A stretch of 64,000 nt of DNA from Muribaculaceae bacterium (GTDB taxonomy: Bacteria; Bacteroidota; Bacteroidia; Bacteroidales; Muribaculaceae): contig JAGATN010000021.1 of the NCBI GenBank assembly GCA_017621225.1, positions 1 through 64,000 of the forward strand, read 5' to 3'. The position numbers and the translations under genes are program-made. Numbering within the stretch: position 1 is the stretch's first letter; every line of letters starts with the position of its first letter. Of the stretch, positions 17,495 to 25,557 are shown in pieces. Under the pieces are notes generated by a model. That model did no database searches and was not told the DNA's origin. It worked only from the letters and a program-made list of their open reading frames with translations.

Positions 17495-18284
17495 CATGCA
17501 TTAACGCGTTGTTGAATTTTCGCCTCTCCTTATCGAAAAACCAACCCCACTTATTGAAGTACTTGATCATATTGGCCATATGCACTAACGTGAGCCGCAG
17601 ATTGTGGTATGATGCTTGTGCATGGTGGTGTATTATGCTCCACATAGGCAAATATAACGTCTTGTAGTCTCTGTGGATGCGTCGGGTTATGTCAATGTCT
17701 TCGGGGTATAGGAAAAAGCGTTCGTCAAAGCCGCCCGATCGATTGAACGCTTCTGTACGAAACATCATGAAACTGCCCTGCATATATGGCACGTTTTGAG
17801 GCCTGTCGAGGTCGAGATGTTTCAGAAGGTAGCGATCGTTTCGACGTTTCGTCAATCTGTCGGGCAAAAATCGGCGGCCGATTAAGTCGAACGGGGTAGG
17901 GAGCATGCGGCATGAATATTGCGGAGTGTTGTCTGGGTTCAATACTTTCGGTTGCGCAATCCCCACATCGTCATGTCGCTCCATATATTCCACCATCTCG
18001 TCAATGACGTTTGGCTCGACGTTGACGTCGGGATTGATTACGAGGTGATATTTGTCAGAGCGCATTTTTACGGCCAGATTATGGGCTGCCCCATAGCCCA
18101 CATTCTCATTGGGAACGTATGCTATGTCGGTTTCTTGCCTGCTGCACCAGGTTTCAGTGTCGACGCATCTTGAATTGTCGACCACCGTAATTGAACTTAC
18201 GGATTTTGCTTTGGCCAATCCTTCGATGCATGTAGCCAAAGTGTCGATGGGTGTGTGATATGTCACGATCGAAACGCTCAGCAT
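17469..18284 (-). CDS. Family 2 glycosyltransferase
   Basis: This 271-residue GT-A fold enzyme resembles rhamnosyl- or other sugar transferases acting on cell-surface glycans. Motifs in order: LSVSIVTYHTP at the start, VVDNS (about 33-37), the metal-binding DxD as NPDVNV (about 84-89), YMQGSFMMFR and GGFDERFFLYPEDIDI (about 184-199). The last contains the likely catalytic acidic residues. I start at the ATG at 18284; a TTG four codons upstream is less likely. It follows the DUF4923 gene by 29 bases. No polysaccharide cluster surrounds it, so its acceptor is unknown. Confidence 0.9.
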   Translation of the reverse strand: MLSVSIVTYHTPIDTLATCIEGLAKAKSVSSITVVDNSRCVDTETWCSRQETDIAYVPNENVGYGAAHNLAVKMRSDKYHLVINPDVNVEPNVIDEMVEYMERHDDVGIAQPKVLNPDNTPQYSCRMLPTPFDLIGRRFLPDRLTKRRNDRYLLKHLDLDRPQNVPYMQGSFMMFRTEAFNRSGGFDERFFLYPEDIDITRRIHRDYKTLYLPMWSIIHHHAQASYHNLRLTLVHMANMIKYFNKWGWFFDKERRKFNNALMHENKSGRKP

Positions 18285-18313
18285 GGCTACATTCAATGTA
18301 TCTGAAGAAACGA

Positions 18314-18979
18314 TTATTTCTTAAGCTTGAACCCCGCGTTTATGCCGTCATATCCGTTTAAAAGCTTTGATACGCCTTGAACCGATGAATTGCCGGTGAT
18401 CGCTCCGACTTTTTCCACTATGGTCATGAGTTTCGAAATGTCGAAGGTCAGGCTCATCGTCGAGCTCCCTGCTTTTGCTATGTTGGCATCAATTTTTCCG
18501 AGATTTATTTTTCCCGACATCTTAAAATTGAGGGTGAAATTATTGGGGCTGTTCTTGTCGGTTATCGGGGTTATGTTTCCTTTTAGGGTGCTGCGTCGCA
18601 TATTGATGGTAAAGGTGCTATCATTGGCTATGGTCAGCGTAAGATTGGTTATTCCTGCGATTTTGTAATACGAGGCTAATTTTTGCTCCACCGTTTGCGA
18701 GGCGGCTGCACCACCGGCCTTTTTCAAAAGATTGTCGCTTTTAAATGTTACGGCTGGAGAACTGTATTTCCACGTGCCCGTTAGTTGCTTTATGTTAACT
18801 TCGTCAGATGAAATGAGGTTGCCTATGATGTCTCCCAACCCCGATGTCTTTTTTGATGCCGAGGTCGAATCTTTTTCGGCAAGGCTTGAAAGTATTGATC
18901 TTAAATCTTGGGCATTGGTTGATATTGAACAGGTTATGACGATGATGTATGCCGATATCCAAAGAATGAATTTTTTCAT
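18314..18979 (-). CDS. DUF4923-family exported protein
   Basis: This 221-residue protein has a signal peptide (about 1-23, ending NAQ). The rest resembles the Bacteroidales family DUF4923. It has a serine/lysine-rich linker, the conserved QLTGTWKYSSPAVTFKS segment (about 65-81), and alternating strands (LTLTIANDSTFTINMR, FTLNFKMSGKINLGK) that look like a lipocalin-type beta barrel. It is probably a periplasmic or outer-membrane-associated lipid-binding protein, but function is unproven. The promoter lies at 19028-19035 and may use sequence supplied by the neighbouring MITE. It is co-transcribed with the glycosyltransferase. Confidence 0.8.
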   Translation of the reverse strand: MKKFILWISAYIIVITCSISTNAQDLRSILSSLAEKDSTSASKKTSGLGDIIGNLISSDEVNIKQLTGTWKYSSPAVTFKSDNLLKKAGGAAASQTVEQKLASYYKIAGITNLTLTIANDSTFTINMRRSTLKGNITPITDKNSPNNFTLNFKMSGKINLGKIDANIAKAGSSTMSLTFDISKLMTIVEKVGAITGNSSVQGVSKLLNGYDGINAGFKLKK

Positions 18980-19027
18980 AATGTTTATTTGATTTTTATG
19001 ATGTCACGTTATTTTGATAACTCGTCG

Positions 19028-19058
19028 CAAAGTTAGTTATTTTAGAGGTTGTTTAAAA
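19028..19058 (-). promoter_or_regulatory. Promoter of DUF4923 gene, reaching into the MITE
   Basis: TAACTTTG (minus strand, 19035-19028) is an exact -7 box. A T-rich -33 candidate lies about 19 bases upstream near 19055-19058, inside the left terminal repeat of the MITE-like element. The leader would be about 42 bases. Confidence 0.6.
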
Positions 19059-19382
19059 ACAAATGTGAAAGCCGGAGTCCATTCTCTTGAGGTGGATTTT
19101 GGGATGAATTTCAGTCACAATGCCGTGGCATTGTGACTGAAATTCAGCACGAAAGGCATCCAAGAGAATGGATGCGACAAAGCATTTTTTATAAACTCGA
19201 CAAATAGATTTTTAATGAATATAAATATTAAAAAAAAGTTACCATAGGCCGAATGGATGCCTTTTTGGCTACCCTGTCCCTAATCTTCAGTTACAATGCC
19301 ACAGCATTGCTCGTTCAGATTATGAACAGGTTAGTTCAAAAATACATCCACTCCGGCTTCACATTTGTTATTAAACAACCTC
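19045..19382. mobile_element. MITE-like element with 34-bp terminal inverted repeats
   Basis: The 338-bp element begins GAGGTTGTTTA and ends with the complement TAAACAACCTC. The repeats (19045-19078 and 19350-19382) match over about 34 bases with one substitution and one indel. Both ends are flanked by TTA (19042-19044, 19383-19385), a 3-bp target duplication. The inside holds a palindrome with 19-base arms (19106-19124 with 19127-19145), a nested 11-base inverted repeat (CCATTCTCTTG type, around 19079 and 19162) and a degenerate copy of the palindrome near 19290. No transposase frame exists. A TNA-type 3-bp duplication is known for the IS1031 group of the IS5 family, the most likely helper. 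Confidence 0.85.
19106..19145. repeat. Perfect palindrome inside the MITE
   Basis: Two 19-base arms (19106-19124 and 19127-19145) separated by GT form a very stable hairpin. It contains the TCACAATGCC core, and a diverged copy of that core recurs near 19290-19313 in the same element. It may block transcription passing through the element in either direction. Confidence 0.85.
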
Positions 19383-19511
19383 TTAAGCAAATGGCAGCAG
19401 CTCCGTTCACGTTTTTTGAGCAATCGATTTATTACAGAAATGTGGCATATCTTGCTAATGTGGCATTTAAGTGTTAATTTCGCGGCTTCGTTAACTATTT
19501 TATATGAATCT

Positions 19512-20885
19512 ATGAATAAAATTATTGTATTCATTGCTGTCGTGGTGACAGCTTTTTCAGCAAGGGCTGAAGGTTATCAGATAAATACTTTGAGCGCAAA
19601 ACAAGGCGGAATGGGACATGTTGGTGTCGCTATGAAATTGGGTTCTGAAAGTATGTTTTTCAATCCGGCCGGTTTGGCTTTTTCAAATAAAACCTTGGAC
19701 ATATCCGGTACGCTTACTGGCATAAAAGCCATCGGAACGGCTACCGTGAGCGGGGAAAAATTCAAGACTTGCAACGGCATAAGCACGCCAATATCGTTTA
19801 ACGCGGCATTTAAGGTTTACGATAATCTGCAGGCAGGCGTTTCTTTTTATACCCCTTACGGAAGTAGCATAGATTGGTCGAACGATTGGCCCGGAGCAGT
19901 GCTCAATCAGAAAGTGAAACTGGCTACGTACACCATACAGCCCACTTTGTCATGGCGAATATTGCCAAAGCTGTCGGTTGGTGCCGCCCTGACAATGACA
20001 TGGGGATCTGTCGATCTGTATAAGGGGTTGGTGTCGGCAAAGACGATGGATAGGGTTCTATCGGTTCTTGACGCTACCGGCGCATTGGCCTCGATGGGTA
20101 TCGATCTGTCATATCGATTTGGCAACACGACTCCGGCATCGGTTAACTTGAACGGAACGGCCGATATGGCATTAGGGTTTCATGTAGGTGCCATGTATGA
20201 CATATCGTCGCGCGTCACGGTCGGTGTGGACTACCGTTCGAAAGTGATGATGAAGGTCGGCTCGGGTGATGCATATGTCAACTATGCCAACGACATAGCC
20301 CGTGGCATATTGGAAAAAGATTTGCAAATGATCAATAGCGCCAATTTCAAGGCCGAAATGCCATGCCCGTATGTGTTGAATCTGGGAATATCATATAAGC
20401 CGATTGATCGATTGATCATTGCGGCCGATGCCCAGTTGACGGGATGGAAAACATATAAAACGCTTGAGATAGATTTCCTGAATGAAAAACTATCGTCGTT
20501 CAATCAGCACCTCATTAAAAATTATAGTAATGCATGGTGTTTCCATCTGGGAGCTGAATATGCGTTGACTTCTCGTTTTGACATTAGAACGGGAATGATG
20601 ATAGATACGACGCCAATCGATAAAGATTATTATAATCCTGAAACGCCGGGTATGACTAAAATAGAACCTTCGGCTGGCTTTTCCTTCAAGCCGATACCCA
20701 ATTTCTCAATAAATATGTCGTTCATGTATGTTGCAGGACTTGGCAAGAAGGATGCAAAATGCACTTATGTCGATTTGTTGGCGGCAAAGATGCCTGCGCT
20801 CCAACTTCCGGCTCAAGCCACTTTTGCGGCCGATTATAAAGTGCATGCTTTCGTGCCTTCGATAGGCGTATCGGTGGAATTTTGA
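19512..20885 (+). CDS. OmpP1/FadL-family outer-membrane transporter
   Basis: This 457-residue outer-membrane beta barrel belongs to the FadL/TodX family, which moves hydrophobic compounds such as fatty acids. I start at the ATG at 19512 (MNKIIVFIAV), which gives a clean signal peptide ending SARAEG. The open frame reaches back into the MITE, but that extension is not a signal sequence. Family marks are the N-terminal hatch (GYQINTLSAKQGGMGHVGVA), the FFNPAGLAF motif (about 51-59, NPAG) and repeated amphipathic strands ending in phenylalanine (SVEF). The 126 bases upstream contain two direct copies of ATGTGGCAT (near 19440 and 19459) that could bind a regulator. Confidence 0.9.
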   Translation: MNKIIVFIAVVVTAFSARAEGYQINTLSAKQGGMGHVGVAMKLGSESMFFNPAGLAFSNKTLDISGTLTGIKAIGTATVSGEKFKTCNGISTPISFNAAFKVYDNLQAGVSFYTPYGSSIDWSNDWPGAVLNQKVKLATYTIQPTLSWRILPKLSVGAALTMTWGSVDLYKGLVSAKTMDRVLSVLDATGALASMGIDLSYRFGNTTPASVNLNGTADMALGFHVGAMYDISSRVTVGVDYRSKVMMKVGSGDAYVNYANDIARGILEKDLQMINSANFKAEMPCPYVLNLGISYKPIDRLIIAADAQLTGWKTYKTLEIDFLNEKLSSFNQHLIKNYSNAWCFHLGAEYALTSRFDIRTGMMIDTTPIDKDYYNPETPGMTKIEPSAGFSFKPIPNFSINMSFMYVAGLGKKDAKCTYVDLLAAKMPALQLPAQATFAADYKVHAFVPSIGVSVEF

Positions 20886-20979
20886 CCCGTTTTGATGTAA
20901 ATGCACCGATTGAGCAAACATTAATATTGTTTTGTTGGTTTTAAAGAGCGAATATCTAACTTAAAAAAATGTATTGATT

Positions 20980-21585
20980 ATGAAAAATTTGATTTTGTGC
21001 ATTTTGGCCACGATGGTATTTGCTGCTTGTAGCGGAAATCGGTCGGTAGATGCCAATGAATCGGAAATAGCGTCAAAAATCGAAAAATGTAGCAATGCTG
21101 ACAGCTTAAAGATTTACGTGGCCCAAGCTAAAGATTACGTTCAGACACTTATTGATGAAGGCAAGGTCGAAGAAGCCAAAATTTATTTGGATAAAATAGA
21201 GCCGGTGGTTTCGAAATATGCTCCGGCATTGTCAAGTTCGCTGGCATCGTTAAAAGCCACAATGGGCAAGGTGTCGGATAAGGCCGTCAATGCAGCCGAC
21301 AGTATGGATGCCAAGGTCGACGGCATAAATGCCAAAGTAGACGATGCCAAAGAGGCCGTTGCTGATACTTTGTCGGCAACGTCTGAAAAGGTTAAAGATG
21401 CTTCGGGCAAATTGATTGATAAGGCTAAAGAGAAATCATCGGAAATAGTAGATAAAACCAAAGAAAAGGTTGGCGACGTAGTCGACAAGACCAAAAAGAA
21501 AACTACCGATATAATCGACAAGACAAAGGATAAGACCGAAGATGCAGCTAAAGAAGCTTCGGATAAGGTGAAGAAAATACTTTAA
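20980..21585 (+). CDS. Repetitive Lys/Asp/Thr-rich lipoprotein
   Basis: This is a 201-residue lipoprotein of unknown function. I start at the ATG at 20980; the TTG two codons earlier is unlikely. The lipobox is VFAAC. The middle (about 95-135) has repeats such as DAKVDGINAKVDDAK. The C-terminal third is tandem KxKEKxxDxVDKT units (KEKVGDVVDKTKKKTTDI and so on) with an 11-residue amphipathic rhythm like LEA or apolipoprotein helices. It is probably a membrane-surface-associated helical rod. It follows the FadL gene by 94 bases and is closed by a strong terminator. Similarity searches here would be dominated by composition. Confidence 0.8.
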   Translation: MKNLILCILATMVFAACSGNRSVDANESEIASKIEKCSNADSLKIYVAQAKDYVQTLIDEGKVEEAKIYLDKIEPVVSKYAPALSSSLASLKATMGKVSDKAVNAADSMDAKVDGINAKVDDAKEAVADTLSATSEKVKDASGKLIDKAKEKSSEIVDKTKEKVGDVVDKTKKKTTDIIDKTKDKTEDAAKEASDKVKKIL

Positions 21586-21608
21586 TTGTCATTGGAATAT
21601 TAATAACG

Positions 21609-21655
21609 AAGGGCTCGACGAATATGAAACTGTTTCGTCGAGCCCTTTATCTGTA
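21609..21655. terminator. Bidirectional terminator
   Basis: A perfect 14-pair stem (21609-21622 with 21634-21647) lies between the stop codons of the convergent lipoprotein and plsC genes. It is followed by a moderately T-rich tract on the plus side. Confidence 0.85.
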
Positions 21656-21669
21656 TTGTTAGGTGTATT

Positions 21670-22395
21670 CTATTCGTTTTTGGCCGGGAGCGCCGACTTT
21701 ATTTCGTCATAGCTCTGCTGCATAATGTCAGATAGAACGAATCCACCTTCAGGAGGATTGATAGGCTTATGTATGGTTAGTTTGATATGCCCCCACAATG
21801 GTAGCTTCTTGAATCGGGGCAGCACTTTGAATGCGCCGTCGATGGTTAGCGGAACTATCGGTAAGTTGAATTCCGTAGCTAACAGAAACGCTCCTTTTTT
21901 GAATTTTCGCATGTCGCCATCCCAGGTTCTCGCTCCTTCGGGGAAAACCACTACCGACATGCCTCCACGTAGCAATTGCTCGGCGCGTTCCATGGTGTGG
22001 CGCAGAGCCGACGTCGATGATTTATCCACATATATTTGTTTGGCTGTCTCGCAAGCATACCCGACAAGTGGAATTTTTCGCAATTCCTTTTTCATCATCC
22101 ATCTGAAATTATGGCCAAGGTAGCCGTAAATGGTGAAAATGTCGTATGCACTTTGATGATTGGCTACAAACATGTACGATGTGTTTGCGTCAATGTTGTC
22201 GCGCCCTTCTACGCTTACCTTAACCAATGCTATGCGGCACATAATCTTCGACCATATTACTTCGGGGTAATATCCCCACCATTTGCCACCTCCGGCAATC
22301 GATCCTATGATGGTTGACAACGCCGTTATGACTGTGGCCACCAGCATTACGGGCAGCATTATCAAAAATTGGTATATGCGATATACGTATATCAT
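21670..22395 (-). CDS. plsC: PlsC-type lysophosphatidic acid acyltransferase
   Basis: This 241-residue membrane-bound acyltransferase transfers an acyl chain to 1-acyl-glycerol-3-phosphate to give phosphatidic acid. Hydrophobic segments occupy residues 5-35. The catalytic HxxxxD motif is NHQSAYD (about 78-84), and the substrate-binding FPEGARTWDG lies near 151-160. The block LPIVPLTIDG follows. It has its own promoter (22425-22455). Membership of the LPLAT family is clear; some members act on other lysolipids, so the exact substrate is slightly open. Confidence 0.9.
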   Translation of the reverse strand: MIYVYRIYQFLIMLPVMLVATVITALSTIIGSIAGGGKWWGYYPEVIWSKIMCRIALVKVSVEGRDNIDANTSYMFVANHQSAYDIFTIYGYLGHNFRWMMKKELRKIPLVGYACETAKQIYVDKSSTSALRHTMERAEQLLRGGMSVVVFPEGARTWDGDMRKFKKGAFLLATEFNLPIVPLTIDGAFKVLPRFKKLPLWGHIKLTIHKPINPPEGGFVLSDIMQQSYDEIKSALPAKNE

Positions 22396-22424
22396 TGGGT
22401 AATGAAGTTTTTGAGTATTTGATG

Positions 22425-22455
22425 CAAAATTACGCTACATTTACTGATTTTGCAA
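22425..22455 (-). promoter_or_regulatory. Promoter of plsC
   Basis: Minus strand TTG (22455-22453), 20 bases, TAATTTTG (22432-22425). This is a near-ideal Bacteroidota promoter, with a leader of roughly 23 bases. The remaining gap to the porin gene contains an imperfect inverted repeat (ACTTAAAA near 22493 with TTTTAAAGT near 22509), possibly an operator for either gene. Confidence 0.8.
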
Positions 22456-22557
22456 TAAGTATTGACTGAAAATGGATAACCGATAGAACGAAACTTAAAA
22501 TGACATTGTTTTAAAGTCAGGTACGTTTCTGAAATGTCAAATTAACATATTCTATAA

Positions 22558-23856
22558 ATGATGAAAAAATTACACACAATTGCATCAATGACAACATTGG
22601 CGTTGCTGTCGTCCGCTTCGTTATACGCTCAGTCGTCGAAAGAGCTTCCCGACACGTTTCTGTTGCCCGAAAAGGCCGTCGTTATATCAGGTGATAAAAC
22701 AGCCGGACGACCACTCGTAGCCATACTTTATGATCAGAGCGATTTGCACTATTCTGATCCGCGCGCTCCACGATTTCTTTTTTTAGACAAAAAAGGTAAG
22801 GTGGCGTTAGGCATTGGCGGTTATGTCAAAGGTACGTTGCAATACGATATGGATGGCGCCATCGACAATGGGGCGAGCTTTTCCATTTATGATATCCCCG
22901 TGCCGTTGAATCCTGCTTTGCGAAATCAATATTATGCGAATGCCAACCATTCTACCATATTCCTTCAGCTTGTGGGCAAAAGTGAGAAGTTCGGATATTA
23001 TCAAGCATACATACAGACTAACTTCTCCGGAAATGGCCCCGATGGTTATGGTCTGAAGCTTAAGCAGGCATATCTTAGTTTGGGATATGTAATGGCCGGC
23101 CTTACGCGAAGCACTTTTGTGGATGGCGCTGCCGGTACGCCTACCATAGACGATCAGGGTCCGGCGGGAGAAATGAGTGCTACCAATATAATATTGCAGT
23201 ACAAGCCTCAATTCAATCGCAATTGGAGTGGCGCAATATCGGTTGAAATGCCCGAAGCGAATTATAGTACCAATGCCGACGTTGAAAGCATCAAGCAGCG
23301 CGTTCCCGACATACCCGTACACGTTCAATATGCGTGGGGCAATAATAGCCATGTGAGGGTGTCGGCTTTGATGCGTAATCTTTCGTATCGAAATTTGTTG
23401 GCCTCTGAAAATAAATTCGTTTTTGGTTGGGCTGCACAGCTTAGTGGCGTGGTCAATTTCGACCGTGGCTTGTCGTTATACTATCAAGGCGCTTACGGAA
23501 AGGGATATGCAAGATATGTGAATGATTTGTCGGATCGTGGGTACGATCTTATACCTTGTGGCACGACGGGCGAAATGAAGGCTCCGGAAATGATGAATTT
23601 CGAAGTTGGCCTCAAAAAGGCATTCGCTTCAAATTTCTTCATGGCTGCGTCATATAGCCAGGCCCGTGTTTACGGACAACAGGTGCTCGGAGGCGATGCC
23701 TACCGTTATGGCCAATATGTATCGGTGAGCGGATTTTACGACATAGTGCCCGATTTGAGGGTCGGACTGGAGTACCTCTATGGCAACAGAGCTAATTTGG
23801 ATGGCAGTCACGGACATGCCAATAGAATAGAAGGATTGTTGCAATTTAGCTTTTGA
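22558..23856 (+). CDS. DcaP-like outer-membrane porin
   Basis: This 432-residue predicted outer-membrane porin has a signal peptide ending SLYAQ (about 1-25). The opening after it (DPRAPRFLFLDKKGKVALGIGGYVKGTLQYDMDG) resembles the DcaP-like trimeric porins, which carry a periplasmic helix before the barrel. The rest alternates amphipathic strands (FLQLVGKS, AYIQTNFSG, GYVMAGLTRSTF) and ends in Phe-Ser-Phe, the usual barrel signature. Two ATGs (22558, 22561) are equally possible starts. It probably lets small anionic or dicarboxylate nutrients in; selectivity is not visible. A terminator follows at 23930. Confidence 0.78.
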   Translation: MMKKLHTIASMTTLALLSSASLYAQSSKELPDTFLLPEKAVVISGDKTAGRPLVAILYDQSDLHYSDPRAPRFLFLDKKGKVALGIGGYVKGTLQYDMDGAIDNGASFSIYDIPVPLNPALRNQYYANANHSTIFLQLVGKSEKFGYYQAYIQTNFSGNGPDGYGLKLKQAYLSLGYVMAGLTRSTFVDGAAGTPTIDDQGPAGEMSATNIILQYKPQFNRNWSGAISVEMPEANYSTNADVESIKQRVPDIPVHVQYAWGNNSHVRVSALMRNLSYRNLLASENKFVFGWAAQLSGVVNFDRGLSLYYQGAYGKGYARYVNDLSDRGYDLIPCGTTGEMKAPEMMNFEVGLKKAFASNFFMAASYSQARVYGQQVLGGDAYRYGQYVSVSGFYDIVPDLRVGLEYLYGNRANLDGSHGHANRIEGLLQFSF

Positions 23857-23929
23857 CGCGTAGATGCGTCGTGTGCGTTTGACGAGTGTCGCGTACGCCT
23901 ATTCGACAATCAGAAGATATAATTATAAT

Positions 23930-23970
23930 GTCGTCGGTTCCTTAAACGGGATCGGCGACGTTTATTTCTG
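23930..23970 (+). terminator. Terminator after the porin gene
   Basis: A 12-pair stem with three G-U pairs (23930-23941 with 23948-23959), loop TTAAAC, then a T-rich tract. It lies 74 bases after the porin stop and just ahead of the antiporter gene. Confidence 0.7.
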
Positions 23971-23989
23971 TAAAAATGAGTAATTTTGC

Positions 23990-24005
23990 CAATCATTAAT
24001 GATTG
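23990..24005. promoter_or_regulatory. Perfect 16-bp palindrome before the NhaC gene
   Basis: CAATCATTAATGATTG is its own reverse complement and lies 9 bases ahead of the antiporter ATG. It could be an operator over the transcription start or a structure masking the ribosome site. No regulator gene is adjacent. Confidence 0.45.
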
Positions 24006-24014
24006 ATTATAAAA

Positions 24015-25340
24015 ATGTCGCATATCACCAATTCGTTTGTGCCTCCAATTTCGACTAAAAGAGGGCTTATTTCATTGTCGCCGATGCTGGTTTTCTTGAT
24101 TATGTATCTTGTGGTATCGTTGATTATAGGCGATTTTTATCGAATGCCTATGTCGGTGGCACTGCTCGTTGCGTCGGTATGTGCGGTTTTGATATATCGA
24201 TCTGTGCCATTGGCAAAGCGCATAGAAGTGTTTTCGCGGGCGGCCGGAACGCCGAATGTCATATATATGATATGGATATTCATTTTGGCAGGTGCATTCG
24301 CCTCGTTGGCAAAAGGAGTAGGGGCCATTGATGCCACCGTGAAAATGACTCTGTATGTATTTCCGGTTGAGTATGTGATACCGGGATTGTTTGTGGCGGC
24401 ATGCTTCGTCTCGTTGTCTATCGGCACATCCGTTGGTACGGTCGTGGCCCTTACGCCATTGGCCGTGGAACTCGCCGCCGTGTGCGGCGACAGCTTGCCG
24501 TTGTTTGTGGGCATAGTGCTTGGCGGTGCCTTTTTCGGCGATAACCTGTCGTTCATATCCGATACGACCATTGCGGCTACGCGCACTCAAGGGTGCTCAA
24601 TGAGCGATAAATTCAAGGCAAACGTATGGATAACTGTTCCGGCGGCTGTTATTACCATTATAATATACATATTGATGAGCCCTGATGCATTGGCTACCGA
24701 TATGGGTGACATCGATAATATATCCTTAATACTGCCATATATGGTTGTAATAATATTGGCAATAATGGGAGTCAATGTTACGGTAGTACTTACTTCAGGC
24801 ATAATATGTGCGCTTATCGTAGGCCTCATGTCGGGGGGTGCCATAATGGATATGGTAGGATTTATAGGCGATGGCATCGATTCGATGGGAAATCTGATTA
24901 TTGTTACCGCTATGGCTGCCGGCGTGCTTGGCATTGTTAAGGAGTGTGGTGGCATAAACTACATATTGCAGTTTCTCACTCGCCATGTGTCAGGCGTTCG
25001 AGGTGCACAGACTTGCATTGCCATATTGGTAGGTTTGGTCAATGTATGTACTGCCAATAACACCGTTGCCATAATAACCGTGGGGTCGATAAGCAAAGAA
25101 ATTGCCGATCGGTTTGGCGTGGATCCGCGTAAGAGCGCAAGCTTGCTCGACACCTGCTCGTGCATAGTGCAGTGCATTATACCTTATGGGGCGCAAACAT
25201 TGTTGGCCACATCGCTTGCCGGCATATCACCTGCGGCACCATTTCCGTATTTGTATTATCCATGGGCTTTGGCGTTTGTGGTGGCGCTATCTGTCATATT
25301 CTTGTTCCCGAGGCATCTATCTAAAGCAATCAAGGCATGA
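24015..25340 (+). CDS. NhaC-family Na+/H+ antiporter
   Basis: This 441-residue inner-membrane antiporter has about eleven to twelve hydrophobic segments. The motifs SIGTSVGTVVALTPLAVELA (about 139-158), GAFFGDNLSFISDTTIAATRTQG (about 174-196) and the C-terminal TVGSISKEIADRFGVDP and LDTCSCIVQCIIPYGAQ are characteristic of NhaC. The likely role is sodium extrusion or pH balance, though some members exchange malate/lactate or other solutes. I start at the ATG at 24015; the TTG at 24003 lies inside the upstream palindrome. It has a terminator at its own stop codon. Confidence 0.88.
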   Translation: MSHITNSFVPPISTKRGLISLSPMLVFLIMYLVVSLIIGDFYRMPMSVALLVASVCAVLIYRSVPLAKRIEVFSRAAGTPNVIYMIWIFILAGAFASLAKGVGAIDATVKMTLYVFPVEYVIPGLFVAACFVSLSIGTSVGTVVALTPLAVELAAVCGDSLPLFVGIVLGGAFFGDNLSFISDTTIAATRTQGCSMSDKFKANVWITVPAAVITIIIYILMSPDALATDMGDIDNISLILPYMVVIILAIMGVNVTVVLTSGIICALIVGLMSGGAIMDMVGFIGDGIDSMGNLIIVTAMAAGVLGIVKECGGINYILQFLTRHVSGVRGAQTCIAILVGLVNVCTANNTVAIITVGSISKEIADRFGVDPRKSASLLDTCSCIVQCIIPYGAQTLLATSLAGISPAAPFPYLYYPWALAFVVALSVIFLFPRHLSKAIKA

Positions 25341-25384
25341 ATGCCTGTTGGCATATGACGGTATGCCTTCATGCTTATTTATAT
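25335..25384 (+). terminator. Compound terminator of the antiporter gene
   Basis: The outer stem pairs 25335-25341 with 25368-25374, the inner stem pairs 25350-25355 with 25362-25367, and TTATTTATAT follows. The TGA stop (25338-25340) is inside the first arm. Sequence up to 25557 holds only the promoter of the next gene. Confidence 0.6.
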
Positions 25385-25472
25385 CTTCAGAAACGACGCG
25401 TTTGACGGCGATTCTGAACGTTTGATTACCGTATCTTTAAATTAAATTTCGGTTACATTGTAATTTTTTGCG

Positions 25473-25480
25473 TACATTTG
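25473..25480 (+). promoter_or_regulatory. -7 box of the M16 protease gene
   Basis: TACATTTG is an exact box; the best -33 candidate is TTTC 22 bases upstream. The start would be near 25487, giving a leader of about 70 bases. That leader includes a direct repeat (AAAAACTCGTAAGTA and AAAAACTCACGTAAGTA, 25503-25535), which might modulate expression. Confidence 0.65.
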
Positions 25481-25557
25481 CGTCAAATGTATGAACGTTA
25501 GCAAAAACTCGTAAGTAAAAACTCACGTAAGTATATATAATTAAATCATTAAACCAA

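Noticed and set aside
19022-19385. Degenerate insertion sequence with a decayed transposase
   Set aside because: The 338 bases between the repeats carry no frame resembling a transposase on either strand, so a non-coding MITE fits better.
19365-19511. Upstream extension of the FadL gene into the MITE
   Set aside because: The extension has no signal-peptide character, while the ATG at 19512 begins a clean one.
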